A program made the translations under genes and the position numbers. Of a stretch of 64,000 nt of DNA, positions 34,094 through 42,983 are shown piece after piece; within the stretch, counting starts at the first letter, position 1, and every line of letters begins with the position of its first letter. The notes under the pieces were generated by a model. That model ran no database searches, was not told the origin of the DNA, and saw only the letters and a program-made list of their open reading frames with translations. The DNA is from SZUA-442 sp963792405 (lineage in GTDB: Bacteria; Actinomycetota; Acidimicrobiia; Spongiisociales; UBA5794), in contig CAWBVU010000006.1 of the NCBI GenBank assembly GCA_963792405.1, forward strand, positions 2,027,662 to 2,091,661, in the 5' to 3' direction.

Positions 34094-36550
34094 TCAGATC
34101 TTCGGCGGCTTGAATCCGGACCTCGAGAGGACGCGGTCCCTCGCGTCGGAGGCGGCAGTCATCAGCGCCTGCCAGTCGACGCCGACGATCTGCCCGCCCC
34201 GCTTCATGACCCGTCCCGCAACCAGCACCGTGTCGACGTTGCCGGTGTCCATGCCGACGACCACGGCGGTGGCGGGGTCGTTGAGGGGGGTGACGTTCAT
34301 CCGGTTGGTCCGCAGCATGATGATGTCCGCCTGCTTGCCGGGCGTGAGGCTGCCCGTCTTGTGCTCGAGCCCGTTCGCCTTCGCGCCGTCGATCGTGGCA
34401 TAGGTGAGCACGTCGGCAGGCGTGACCTTGTCCTTGCCCTCCGCCGTCGCGATCGCGTGCTGGAGGGCGAGGACCGATCGCATCTGGTTGAACATGTCGC
34501 TGGGGACGTTCGTCTCGACGTCCACGCTCAGGCTCGGATTGAGGCCGCGGTCGAGGAGCTTCTGGATCGGCGGCATGCCGTGGCCCATCATCATCTCGAC
34601 CGGTGAGGCGAGCGAGACGGTCCCGCCGGAGTCGACGATCATCTGGATCTCGGTGTCGTTGAGCGTCGTGCAATGGATGTACGTCGTGTCGGGACCGAGC
34701 AGGCCGGCCTCGCCGAACTCCTGCACCTTTCCATCCAGGCCGTACGACCCGACGCCGACGTGCGTCGTGAGGCGCGCGTCGGCCTCGCGAGCGAGCTTCC
34801 AATGGTCCCGGGTCACCTCGAAGTCGGTGAACTCGGGGCCCGGGGCCGCAAGGGCGAGGGTGAGCATCTGGTCCTTCGTGGAGAAGTACTCGGTCGCCGC
34901 ACGCACGAACCAGCTCGGCTGGCGCTCCTCCCACTTTCCCCACCAGGGAAAGCCATAGGCGAACACGGCACGCATGCCCGAGTCCTGGAGGGCGGCGATC
35001 ACCGCATCGGTGTGCTCGGGGGACCCCTGGATGTGCGACCAGTCGAGCAGCGTCGTGACGCCGGCATCGATGGCGCCGACGCACGAGAGCAGGTTGCCGA
35101 CGTAGGCGTCCTCGGGGCTGAAGGCGGGTGCCAGCTTGTGGAGCACGTGGGAGATGTAGCTCGTGCGGCCCTCGAGGGGGACATCCGTGCCGATATTGCG
35201 GAGCAGGCCCTCCCATATGTGGCGGTGGGTGTCGACGAATCCGGGCATCACGATCATGCCCGTGGCATCGATCTCCTCCACACCGCTCAGCTCGATGCGC
35301 GGCCGCACCTCGAGGATCGTGTCGCCATCGATGAGGACGTCGGCGACCTGGTGGTTCCCCACCGATGGGTCCATGCTCAGCACGGTGCCGCCTCGGATGA
35401 GCGTCCGGCCGGTGGGGGTGACGGAGAAGTCCACGCCGGGGAGGTAGACGGCGGGCAGCTCCGCGGCCTTCGGGGGTCGGCTCCCGACGACGAGGCGTCG
35501 AACCTTCTTGTAGCTGCGCTTGACGAGATCCTTGAGGTCGCCGAGCTGGAAGATGATGATCCCGACGAGGACGAGGATGCCGATGATCATCCCGCCGTCC
35601 TCGTTGGACCAGCCGAGGTAGGGCAGCACGGTGAGGATGAGCGCGAGGAGGATGGAGGCGACGGTGCCGCCCATGAACGTCGCTCGTCCGCCTGCGATCG
35701 CCGCGCCGCCGAGGACGGCCGCAGTGATCGACCGTAGGGCGTAGGGCGAGCCGATCTGTGCATTGCCCACCGGCGACTGGGCGGCGGCGACGAAGAATGC
35801 GGCGATGGCGGCGAGACCGGCGGACAGCAGGAGGGCACGGACCCTGACCCAGTTCGTTGGCACGCCCCCTCGCTTGGCCGAGCGCTCGTCGAACCCGGTC
35901 GCACGCAGGTCGAGCCCGCTGCCTGATCCGTGGAGCCACGCGTCGGCGAGCCCAGCTGCGATCACCACGACGATGAAGAACACGGGGATCGGGCCGATCG
36001 AGCTCTTCAGGAACGAGATGAAGCCCTCGTTGATCACGCCCTGGGCGGTCGGGCGGAGCGTGAGGGCGATGCCGTTGACGATCGACAGCGTGGCGAGCGT
36101 CGCGATGATGGAAGGGATCTTCACGCCGCGGATCAGCCCGGCATTGACGCCGCCGAGAGCGAGACCGCTCAGCAGGACGGCACCGACGCCGATGACGATC
36201 TCGAATCCGGACGCGTCCGAGCCGATGAGGAAGGACGAGATCACGACGCCGAGGCTGATCATCGCCCCCACCGAGAGGTCGAGGTAGCCGACGAGGAGAG
36301 CGTTCGTCTGGCCTGCGGTCACGACGATGAGCGGCAGGGCCAGGAGCAGGATCTGGGTGGTGTTCGAGGAACTGATGAAGCCGGGGAAGCGGGCGTTCGT
36401 GTACCAGAGCACGAGCGCGACGAGAAGGATCTGCAGCGCCACCGGCATCCACAGCCGGAACTTGACGACCTTGCGCCACTTGTTCTTGTCGCGCGCGTCC
36501 CGCATGACCTTGCGCACCGCGCGACGAGCCGAGTCTGCCCGCGTCGTCAT
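34094..36550 (-). CDS. ABC transporter permease fused to a metal-dependent amidohydrolase
   Basis: 818 residues in one uninterrupted frame. Residues about 30-365 form a sugar/nucleoside-type (RbsC-like, BPD_transp_2) permease with about ten membrane segments, including GYLDLSVGAMISLGVVISS and AVLGGAAIAGGRATFMGGTV. After a basic linker (KRSYKKVRRLVVGS, about 366-390) residues about 400-818 are a TRZ/ATZ-type amidohydrolase: RGGTVLSMD, VDTHRHIW (H442, H444), TTHVGVG, IHCTTLND and SLSVDVETN, then a C-terminal beta-sandwich. All metal ligands appear present. The linker is short enough that the enzyme should sit at the cytoplasmic mouth of the transporter. Its start overlaps the stop of the ATPase gene by four bases. 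Confidence 0.88.
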   Translation of the reverse strand: MTTRADSARRAVRKVMRDARDKNKWRKVVKFRLWMPVALQILLVALVLWYTNARFPGFISSSNTTQILLLALPLIVVTAGQTNALLVGYLDLSVGAMISLGVVISSFLIGSDASGFEIVIGVGAVLLSGLALGGVNAGLIRGVKIPSIIATLATLSIVNGIALTLRPTAQGVINEGFISFLKSSIGPIPVFFIVVVIAAGLADAWLHGSGSGLDLRATGFDERSAKRGGVPTNWVRVRALLLSAGLAAIAAFFVAAAQSPVGNAQIGSPYALRSITAAVLGGAAIAGGRATFMGGTVASILLALILTVLPYLGWSNEDGGMIIGILVLVGIIIFQLGDLKDLVKRSYKKVRRLVVGSRPPKAAELPAVYLPGVDFSVTPTGRTLIRGGTVLSMDPSVGNHQVADVLIDGDTILEVRPRIELSGVEEIDATGMIVMPGFVDTHRHIWEGLLRNIGTDVPLEGRTSYISHVLHKLAPAFSPEDAYVGNLLSCVGAIDAGVTTLLDWSHIQGSPEHTDAVIAALQDSGMRAVFAYGFPWWGKWEERQPSWFVRAATEYFSTKDQMLTLALAAPGPEFTDFEVTRDHWKLAREADARLTTHVGVGSYGLDGKVQEFGEAGLLGPDTTYIHCTTLNDTEIQMIVDSGGTVSLASPVEMMMGHGMPPIQKLLDRGLNPSLSVDVETNVPSDMFNQMRSVLALQHAIATAEGKDKVTPADVLTYATIDGAKANGLEHKTGSLTPGKQADIIMLRTNRMNVTPLNDPATAVVVGMDTGNVDTVLVAGRVMKRGGQIVGVDWQALMTAASDARDRVLSRSGFKPPKI

Positions 36551-38136
36551 GCCCCACCCCCGGGCGTTCCGCCGCCGTTGCCGCCCGGCGTCGGCGCGGT
36601 GGGCATCGCGACGCCGAGGGGCGACCGCGCCGCCTTCGACATGCCGGGTCCTCGCACGATCGCCTCGACGATCCGGTGCTCGGACAGCTCGTCACCGGGG
36701 ATCTCCTCGATGATCTGACCACGCGACATGACCAGGACTCGATCGCACAGGCCGGCAAGCTCGATCGGGTCCGACGACTTCACGAGCATCGCGGCCCCGG
36801 CATTGGTGCGGGTGCGCAACGCCTGGTAGATGTCGAATCGGGACCCGACGTCGACACCCTGGGTGGGTTCGAAGGCGAGGATCACGGACGGTTCGCGCAG
36901 GAAGGTGCGCGACACGGAGACCTTCTGTGCGTTCCCGCCCGAGAGGAACTCGACGGGTTGTTCGAGGGAGGGCGTTCGGATCTCGAGCTCGTCGACGAGC
37001 TCGTTCACGCCGCGGCGTTCGGCACCCCGACGCAGGATGCCCGCGAGGCTGAACCTGTTCAGAGACTGGATCGTCGCATTGACGCGCACGCCCAGCACGC
37101 CCATGAGGGCCTCCTGCTTGCGGTCGCCAGGGAGCAGCTGGATCCCCGCCTTCACCGCCTCGTGGGTGGAGATGAGGCTCAACTCCTTGCCCTCGCAGGC
37201 GACGCGTCCGGCCTTGGGAGGGGTCCGCCCTGCGAGGCAGTCGAACAGCAGCGCCTGGCCGTTGCCCTCGGCACCGGCGATGCCGACCACCTCACCGCTC
37301 TCGAGCGTGAAGGACACAGGACCGAACGCCTCGCCCTGGAGCCCTTCGACGACGAGGACGTCGCGTTGCTCCTCGGTCGAGGGTGCGGCCTCGGGGAACG
37401 CCGATGCGAACGGGCGCCCGACGATCAATTCGACGAGCCGCTCCTCCGTCGTCGCGTGCGCGTCGAACGTGCCCTGGTATTCACCGTCGCGCAGCACGGT
37501 GATACGGTCAGCGATCTCGAGGACCTCCGGCAATCGGTGGCTCACGTACACCACGCCGATCCCGCGATCCCGACAGGCCTTGATCGTCCGGTGCAGGGCA
37601 TCGACCTCGTCCGGACCCAGGGCAGTGGTCGGTTCGTCGAGCAGGAGCACCTTCGGGTCGGTGACCAGGGCCTTCGCCACCTCGAAGAGCTGCCGGTCGG
37701 CGAAGGTGAGGAAGCCGGCAGGGGCGTCGGGGAACAGCTCGAGGTCGAGATCGAAATCGGCCAGCACCTTCCTCGCCCACTTCTTCCGTCGCCAGTACGG
37801 AGGGCGCGTGGAGGTGGGCGCGGCGAGGTAGAGGTTGTTCTTCACGGGCTCGGCGAGGACGAGGGACGTGTCCTGGTACGCCATCGCGAGGCCCAATTTG
37901 CGAGCCTGCGCAGGCGAGTCCCTGCGCAGGCGTTGGCCCCCGATCCGGACCGTGCCCAGATCGGGGTCCACGAAGCCGCTGGCGATACCGAGGAGGGTCG
38001 ACTTCCCGGAACCGTTCTCGCCCACGAGGGCATGCACCTCACCGGCTCGGCACTCGAAGCTGACATCGGTCAGCGCTCGAACGGCGCCGAACTGGCGGGA
38101 CACGCCACTCAGTTCGAGGACGGGCTCGTCGGTCAT
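36547..38136 (-). CDS. sugar/nucleoside-type ABC transporter ATP-binding protein (two ABC domains)
   Basis: 529 residues with tandem ABC modules. The first has Walker A GENGSGKST (about residue 40), Walker B VLLLDEPTTAL (about 165) and a signature region reading FADRQLFEVAKAL. The second has a degenerate Walker A (GAEGNGQALL, lacking GK-S/T, usual for RbsA-type second domains), signature LSGGNAQK (about 400) and AFEPTQGVDVG. A Gly/Pro/Thr-rich C-terminal tail follows. It pairs with the two permeases and the binding protein of this operon in importing a sugar- or nucleoside-like compound. Confidence 0.92.
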   Translation of the reverse strand: MTDEPVLELSGVSRQFGAVRALTDVSFECRAGEVHALVGENGSGKSTLLGIASGFVDPDLGTVRIGGQRLRRDSPAQARKLGLAMAYQDTSLVLAEPVKNNLYLAAPTSTRPPYWRRKKWARKVLADFDLDLELFPDAPAGFLTFADRQLFEVAKALVTDPKVLLLDEPTTALGPDEVDALHRTIKACRDRGIGVVYVSHRLPEVLEIADRITVLRDGEYQGTFDAHATTEERLVELIVGRPFASAFPEAAPSTEEQRDVLVVEGLQGEAFGPVSFTLESGEVVGIAGAEGNGQALLFDCLAGRTPPKAGRVACEGKELSLISTHEAVKAGIQLLPGDRKQEALMGVLGVRVNATIQSLNRFSLAGILRRGAERRGVNELVDELEIRTPSLEQPVEFLSGGNAQKVSVSRTFLREPSVILAFEPTQGVDVGSRFDIYQALRTRTNAGAAMLVKSSDPIELAGLCDRVLVMSRGQIIEEIPGDELSEHRIVEAIVRGPGMSKAARSPLGVAMPTAPTPGGNGGGTPGGGA

Positions 38137-38166
38137 CGACCCTCCTTCGGTGTCGCCATCACTCGA

Positions 38167-39558
38167 TCAGCCGGCGAACATCAGCTCGAGCACCGAGTCG
38201 GGCACGAGCGACGTTCCGGAGACGTACGGGTTCGGACGGTCCGGGTTGCAGTCCGCCGCGGTGACCTCGCGCATCACGTGGGGAACCACGATCTCCGCGG
38301 GCACGACGCTCGCGTCCTGCAGCGCCAGCATGGACGCCGTCACGGCGACCCGGGACTGGAAGTTCCCACCGGCCGAGTAGAAGATCTTGTACGTCGGCTC
38401 GTTGCGCTCCACCCAATCGCAGAACAGTGTCTGCTCGTCGGTGCGCAGTGCCACCGTCAGGTTCTCGACGGGGATGCCGAGCTCGTCGTACACCGTGAGT
38501 CCGGTGTTCATGCCGTCGGAGTACTCGTAGGCCCAGCCACGGATCTCGGGATTCGTGGTCAGGAGGCCCCGGTACACATCCGGGATCACCGGGTCGTACC
38601 AGAAGGTGTCACCGGTCGTCGTGTTCTCGTTCGGTGCCGGATTGACGGCCTCGATGCCCTCGCCGAAGGCGGGGAAGATGCATCGCTGCCAGCCGAGGGA
38701 CAGCGCGTTGCCGGGCGTTCCGCCCAGCACGGCGGCCTGGCCGGTGCCGACACCATCGTTGATGACGGCGGCGAAGCTCTCACCGAGTTCGCAGAGATCC
38801 TCGCCCACGACCGTCAGGTAGTCCTCACCGGGTACGAGGGCGCCGTCCTGGTCGGGGAGCCCGACCCATCCGGCCGAGAACGACGCGTACGGGATGCCGG
38901 CGGCATCTGCCTCCCTGATGGCATCGGCAATGGCGATGCCTGCATCCGGGTAGCCCACGATGAAGTCAACGCCACTGTTGATGAGGAAACGGATGTCGTT
39001 CGCCGCGACGTTCGGATCCGGGTCGAAGTTCGCCTCCGTCGAGATGATGCTTCCGATCTCGGGGTACGTCAGTGCCTGGAGGATGGCCTCCATGTGGCTG
39101 ACGGCACGCCACACGTTGACGGTGTCGCCGCCGCCATCGGCGTATCCCATGACCACCTCGCCGCCTGTGCCCGTGTCGCACTGCTGGTTGTTGAGGCACT
39201 CCAGGGCCTTGTCGATCGTTGCCTGATCGAGGTCCTGGTTGGCCCGTGCGATCGAGGCGAGGATGATGTTCCAGCTGCCTTCATCGGACGGCTCGACCGG
39301 ACCGAGCGCCTTCGCCACGAGGGCGGGGTCGGCGTCGGTGCTCTCGCCGTAGTCCGCGAGCGGATTGTCCTCGCCGCCACCTGCGGCGGCCGTGGTCGTG
39401 GTCTCCTCACCGCCACCTGCGGCGGCCGTGGTCGTGGTCTCCTCACCGCCACCTGCGGCAGCTGTCGTCGTGGTCGTGTCATCGCTGTCGCTGCTCGAGC
39501 AGGCTGCGACGATCAGGGCGAACGCGGCAAGGATCACGAGGATTCTCAGTCGCTTCAT
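38167..39558 (-). CDS. ABC transporter substrate-binding lipoprotein
   Basis: 463 residues. Lipobox: signal LVILAAFALIVAACSS with Cys near residue 20. A Thr/Ala/Gly/Glu linker of three 12-residue repeats follows (about 28-64). The mature domain (about 70-463) has the two-lobed sugar-binding-protein look: WNIILASIARANQD, FLINSGVDFIVGYPDAGIAI, YASFSAGWVG, EDLCELGESFAAVIN. It should capture the substrate outside the membrane for the RbsA-like ATPase (starts 30 bases downstream) and the permeases. Cys pairs (ECLNNQQC) suggest a disulfide. Ligand unknown; the amidohydrolases in the operon suggest an N-containing ring or nucleoside-like compound. Confidence 0.88.
   Translation of the reverse strand: MKRLRILVILAAFALIVAACSSSDSDDTTTTTAAAGGGEETTTTAAAGGGEETTTTAAAGGGEDNPLADYGESTDADPALVAKALGPVEPSDEGSWNIILASIARANQDLDQATIDKALECLNNQQCDTGTGGEVVMGYADGGGDTVNVWRAVSHMEAILQALTYPEIGSIISTEANFDPDPNVAANDIRFLINSGVDFIVGYPDAGIAIADAIREADAAGIPYASFSAGWVGLPDQDGALVPGEDYLTVVGEDLCELGESFAAVINDGVGTGQAAVLGGTPGNALSLGWQRCIFPAFGEGIEAVNPAPNENTTTGDTFWYDPVIPDVYRGLLTTNPEIRGWAYEYSDGMNTGLTVYDELGIPVENLTVALRTDEQTLFCDWVERNEPTYKIFYSAGGNFQSRVAVTASMLALQDASVVPAEIVVPHVMREVTAADCNPDRPNPYVSGTSLVPDSVLELMFAG
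39374..39481. repeat. three tandem 36-base units inside the binding-protein gene
   Basis: Units at 39374-39409, 39410-39445 (identical to the first) and 39446-39481 (diverged) each begin CCGCCACCTGCGG on the plus strand. On the minus strand they encode the Thr4-Ala3-Gly3-Glu2 linker just after the lipid-modified Cys. The identical first two copies make this a likely site of slippage and length variation. Confidence 0.9.
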
Positions 39559-39691
39559 TCCGTCCTCCAGTCGTTGGGGTGTGTTGGGTTTCCGTGTGTT
39601 GGGTTTGCGTGTGTCGTGTGGTTCGCTTGGTTCCGTTCGCCGACGTGCCGTCTCGCCACGTCGGGTCCTCCGAGGGCCTTCCGCTCCCTCC

Positions 39692-40738
39692 TCATTCGTT
39701 CATCGGGCTCAGGATCTCGTCGATCTCCGAGCGGGTCGGTCTTCGTCGCTCACGCAGCAGCTGCTCGACGCCCTTCGTGATCCGGTCGCCCGACACCAGC
39801 ATGCCTGCGATGATCACCAGGCCGAACACGACGAACTGGAGTGCCGTCGGCAGGCCCATCGTGAGCATCATCTGGTTGAGGCCGGTCAGGAAGAGGCCGG
39901 CGGTGAAGGTCGCGAACGGGCTGGCGAGGCCGCCCGTGAGGGAGGCGCCGCCGATGACGACGGCAGCGATCGGGGCGAGCAGGTACTGCGACCCGACGGA
40001 GGCGCCGGGCCGCCGCAGCAGGCCGGCGAGGGCGATCGCGGCCGCCGCGTACAGGAGGGCGGCGAACACGTACGCCATGATCTGGTTCGTATTCACACGA
40101 ACGCCGACGACGTTCGCGGCGACGGGATTCGCTCCCACGACCTGGAACCGGCGGCCGACGGTCGTGTACCGCAGCACGAGGCTCACGGCGAGGGTGACGA
40201 GGAGCCCGAGCCAGAACACGGTGCTGACGCCCCAGATCCTGCCGATGACCCAGTCAGTCAGCCCTTCGGGGACGGGGTTCTGCACGGTGAACGTGCTGGC
40301 ATATCGGAACACGATGCCGGTCACGATCGAGCCGGCGGCGAGGGTGACGATGAGCGGGTTGAGCTTGAGGCCGCCGATGAGGAGTCCGTTCACCAGGCCC
40401 ACGAGGGCGGCAGCCGCGAGGGCGATCGCGATCGCTCGTCCGATGTTGTCGTCAGAGCTGGCGCCGACGCCCACCATGATCACGGCGGCCAGGCTCATCG
40501 TGCCGGGGACGGAGAGGTCGATGCCTCCCGTCATGATGACGAGCATCTGCCCGAGCGCGGCGACGCCGAGGACGGCGCCATAGGGGGCGATGGCCCTCAG
40601 GGACACCGCCGAGAGCGTCTGCGGCGCCCAGATCCAGGCCACGACGACGAGCAGCACGAGCGCGATGTACACCGGTACGTATCGGGAGCTGACGACGAGT
40701 GAGGTGAGCGCGGCCGACGGACGCCGGGTGGTGGTCAT
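39692..40738 (-). CDS. sugar/nucleoside-type ABC transporter permease
   Basis: 348 residues, about ten hydrophobic segments, RbsC-like: GQMLVIMTGGIDLSVPGTMSLAAVI (about residue 68), GLLIGGLKLNPLIVTLAAGSIVTG and VIGGASLTGGLASPF. It is the unfused partner of the permease half of the gene at 34094, giving a heterodimeric channel. Its start overlaps the amidohydrolase stop by four bases. It lies 133 bases upstream of the binding-protein gene; that gap carries the rather T/G-rich repeat-like text GTGTTGGGTTT twice (39579-39608), of unknown meaning. Confidence 0.9.
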   Translation of the reverse strand: MTTTRRPSAALTSLVVSSRYVPVYIALVLLVVVAWIWAPQTLSAVSLRAIAPYGAVLGVAALGQMLVIMTGGIDLSVPGTMSLAAVIMVGVGASSDDNIGRAIAIALAAAALVGLVNGLLIGGLKLNPLIVTLAAGSIVTGIVFRYASTFTVQNPVPEGLTDWVIGRIWGVSTVFWLGLLVTLAVSLVLRYTTVGRRFQVVGANPVAANVVGVRVNTNQIMAYVFAALLYAAAAIALAGLLRRPGASVGSQYLLAPIAAVVIGGASLTGGLASPFATFTAGLFLTGLNQMMLTMGLPTALQFVVFGLVIIAGMLVSGDRITKGVEQLLRERRRPTRSEIDEILSPMNE

Positions 40739-41997
40739 GGCCGTGCCCCCCGTTGCGCGACACCGACGCGCTCTCGGGCCGCCATCACCAGGTCAGCCGC
40801 TCGGGAGATGTCGGCACCCAGGGCGCCATGGCGCATGACAGGAGACCCACCGACGAAGACCCAGTCGAGGTTCGACGTGTCCATGCCCCACACCACGGCC
40901 CCGATCGGGTCGTTGACGGGGTGGATGTTGGGCTTGTCGGTACGCAGCACGATCAGATCCGCGACCTTGCCGACCTCGATCGAGCCCGTCACCGAGCCGA
41001 GGCCGACGGATCGGGCGCCGTCGATCGTCCCGTATTTGATGACGTCCCTCGTCGTGAGCAGGTTCGGAAGGCCACCCTTGCCCGCGAGCTTGAGGTCGAA
41101 GTACGTCGCATGTTGGATCGAGATCGCGGCACGTATTTGCGCGAGGACGTCGCCGGGACCGACGAGCTCATCCCCCACACCGAGGCCGGGTCGGATGCCG
41201 CGGTCGAGGAAGGCCTGCATCGGGGGGGCTCCCGGTCCCGATGTCATGTCGACGGTGGGCGTGAGGGCCACACCGGTGTCGGAGGAGGCGATGGCGTCGA
41301 GGTCGTCATCAGCGAGCCCGGTGCAGTGCGCCGCAGTGACGTCGGCGGCGAGGAGGCCACGTCGCCCGACGTCGGCGAACCTCCCCCGCTCACGCGGGCC
41401 TGCAATGGTGTGGATGCGGAGTCCTGCCCGGCGGGCTGCGTCCCACAGCGACGCCAGCTGCTCCGGCGACACATCTGCGATGGAGCCGATGCCGGCGGCA
41501 AGCGATGTCGTCGGGCTCGGCGCGCTCCCGTGTCGGGCGACGACGCGACTCCAGGTCTCGGCGTCGGGGGTTTCGGGGGCGACCACGAGGACGGTTCGGA
41601 CGCCGGCATCCGCATGGGCGCGGAGGACGGCCTCGAGGTGCTCCTCGTCGGCTGGCCCGTCGTACCAGTCGACGACGGTCGTGACCCCCGCCTCCGCGGC
41701 GCCAAGGAGTGAAACCAGCGTCCCCGCATACACGTCGTCGGGAGACGGTTCCACGTTCGGCACCGGGGCGCCCTCGTTCTTGAAGAGGGAAGGCCAGCAT
41801 CGCCGGTGTGCATCGACGAATCCGGGCATGACGATCGTGTTCGAGGCGTCGACGACTTCGGCGGTCCGGGAGCGCAACCCGGTCCCGACCTCCGACACCA
41901 TCCCGTTCTCGATCAGGACGTCGGCCTCCGCGTGGTTCTGCGTCCTGGCACCCAGCGTGAGGACGCACGCACCCTTGAGGAGGACGTCGCTGCTCAC
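40735..41997 (-). CDS. amidohydrolase-family protein with altered metal motif (HxR)
   Basis: 420 residues from GTG 41997, overlapping the E1 beta stop by four bases. The fold is TRZ/ATZ amidohydrolase: GACVLTLGARTQ, MPGFVDAHRRCW, LRIHTIAGP, AAHCTGLADDDL, GLGVGDELVG, and a closing beta-sandwich (VGKVADLIVLRTDKPN). The normal HxH metal pair is H64-R65-R66, so one histidine ligand is replaced by Arg, while the fused enzyme at 34094 keeps HRH at the same place. The two proteins are clearly related over their length. This one may be catalytically inactive, use another metal geometry, or serve as a partner subunit. Confidence 0.8.
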   Translation of the reverse strand: MSSDVLLKGACVLTLGARTQNHAEADVLIENGMVSEVGTGLRSRTAEVVDASNTIVMPGFVDAHRRCWPSLFKNEGAPVPNVEPSPDDVYAGTLVSLLGAAEAGVTTVVDWYDGPADEEHLEAVLRAHADAGVRTVLVVAPETPDAETWSRVVARHGSAPSPTTSLAAGIGSIADVSPEQLASLWDAARRAGLRIHTIAGPRERGRFADVGRRGLLAADVTAAHCTGLADDDLDAIASSDTGVALTPTVDMTSGPGAPPMQAFLDRGIRPGLGVGDELVGPGDVLAQIRAAISIQHATYFDLKLAGKGGLPNLLTTRDVIKYGTIDGARSVGLGSVTGSIEVGKVADLIVLRTDKPNIHPVNDPIGAVVWGMDTSNLDWVFVGGSPVMRHGALGADISRAADLVMAARERVGVAQRGARP

Positions 41998-42983
41998 ATC
42001 CGGCTCCTCACGTCGACGGACCTCGCAACCGTGTCGCGGATGCGTTCCACCGACGGGAGGGCGAGATCTTCGAGCGACGCGGCTGACGGCAGGGGGATGT
42101 GCGGCGTCGTGATCCTCACGCACGGGCCGTCGAGGTCCCAGAAGGCCTCCTCACCCACGATCGACACGAGTTCGGCACCCCACCCGCACAGCCTCGGGTT
42201 CTCCTCGACGGTGAAGAACCGGCCGGTCCTGGCGGCGGACTCGAGCAGCGTCGCCGTGTCGAGGGGGACGAGCGACCGGACATCGATCACCTCCGCGGAG
42301 ATGCCCTCGTCGGCGAGGAGGTCCGCCGCCTCGAGGGCCCTGGGAACCATGAGGGCGAGCGCCGCGATGGTGACGTCGGAACCCTCCCGCACGATTCGGG
42401 CGGTGCCCAGCTCGTCGACGATCTCGCCATCGGGCACCTCGGCCTTGGTGGCCATGAGGGACTTGTGCTCGAAGAACACGACGGGGTCGGGGTCACGGAT
42501 CGACGCCGCCATCAGACCGACCACGTCGAGCGGCGTCGACGGTGCGACGACCTTGAGGCCGGGGATCATCATCGCCCAGTTCTCGACGCTCTGGGAGTGC
42601 TGGGCACCGAACCTGGCACCCCCGCCGTTCGCCGTGCGAATGACCAGAGGGAAGCTCACCTGACCGTTGGTCATGTATCGGCTCTTGGCGATCTCATTGG
42701 CGACCATGTCCCAGCACACGGCGAGGAAGTCGGAGAACATGATCTCCGCGATCACCGGCACGCCGGTCATCGCCGCGCCCATCGCCGCACCGAGGATCGC
42801 CTGCTCCGAGATCGGTGTGTCGACCACCCGGTCCGGCCCGAACTCGTCGAGGAGGCCGACCGTCGTCTTGAACACGCCCCCGGCGGCGGCGACGTCCTCG
42901 CCCAGCATCACCAGGGCCGGATCACGTCGCATCTCCTGGGCGATGCCGTACGCAACGGCGTCGCGGTAACTCAGTTCCGCCAT
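41994..42983 (-). CDS. 2-oxoacid/acetoin dehydrogenase E1 component, beta subunit
   Basis: 329 residues of the transketolase-like E1 beta family: RRDPALVMLGEDVAAAGGVFK, PISEQAILGAAMGAAMTGVPV, VDVRSLVPLD and FFTVEENPRLCGWGAELVS. It forms the thiamine-diphosphate enzyme with the alpha subunit encoded just upstream (13-base overlap). No E2 or E3 gene is present in the window, as is sometimes seen when these are shared. Substrate is not predictable from sequence; acetoin (AcoB) and branched-chain type enzymes look alike at this level. Confidence 0.9.
   Translation of the reverse strand: MAELSYRDAVAYGIAQEMRRDPALVMLGEDVAAAGGVFKTTVGLLDEFGPDRVVDTPISEQAILGAAMGAAMTGVPVIAEIMFSDFLAVCWDMVANEIAKSRYMTNGQVSFPLVIRTANGGGARFGAQHSQSVENWAMMIPGLKVVAPSTPLDVVGLMAASIRDPDPVVFFEHKSLMATKAEVPDGEIVDELGTARIVREGSDVTIAALALMVPRALEAADLLADEGISAEVIDVRSLVPLDTATLLESAARTGRFFTVEENPRLCGWGAELVSIVGEEAFWDLDGPCVRITTPHIPLPSAASLEDLALPSVERIRDTVARSVDVRSRM

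Noticed and set aside
33909..36758. A 949-codon minus-strand open frame covering the permease-amidohydrolase gene
   Set aside because: The translation is a low-complexity Arg/Pro/His/Ala-rich shadow; the true frame gives clear transmembrane and amidohydrolase motifs.
39365..39490. Repeats at first sight like a CRISPR or minisatellite
   Set aside because: They are in-frame linker repeats of a lipoprotein, with no spacers between units.
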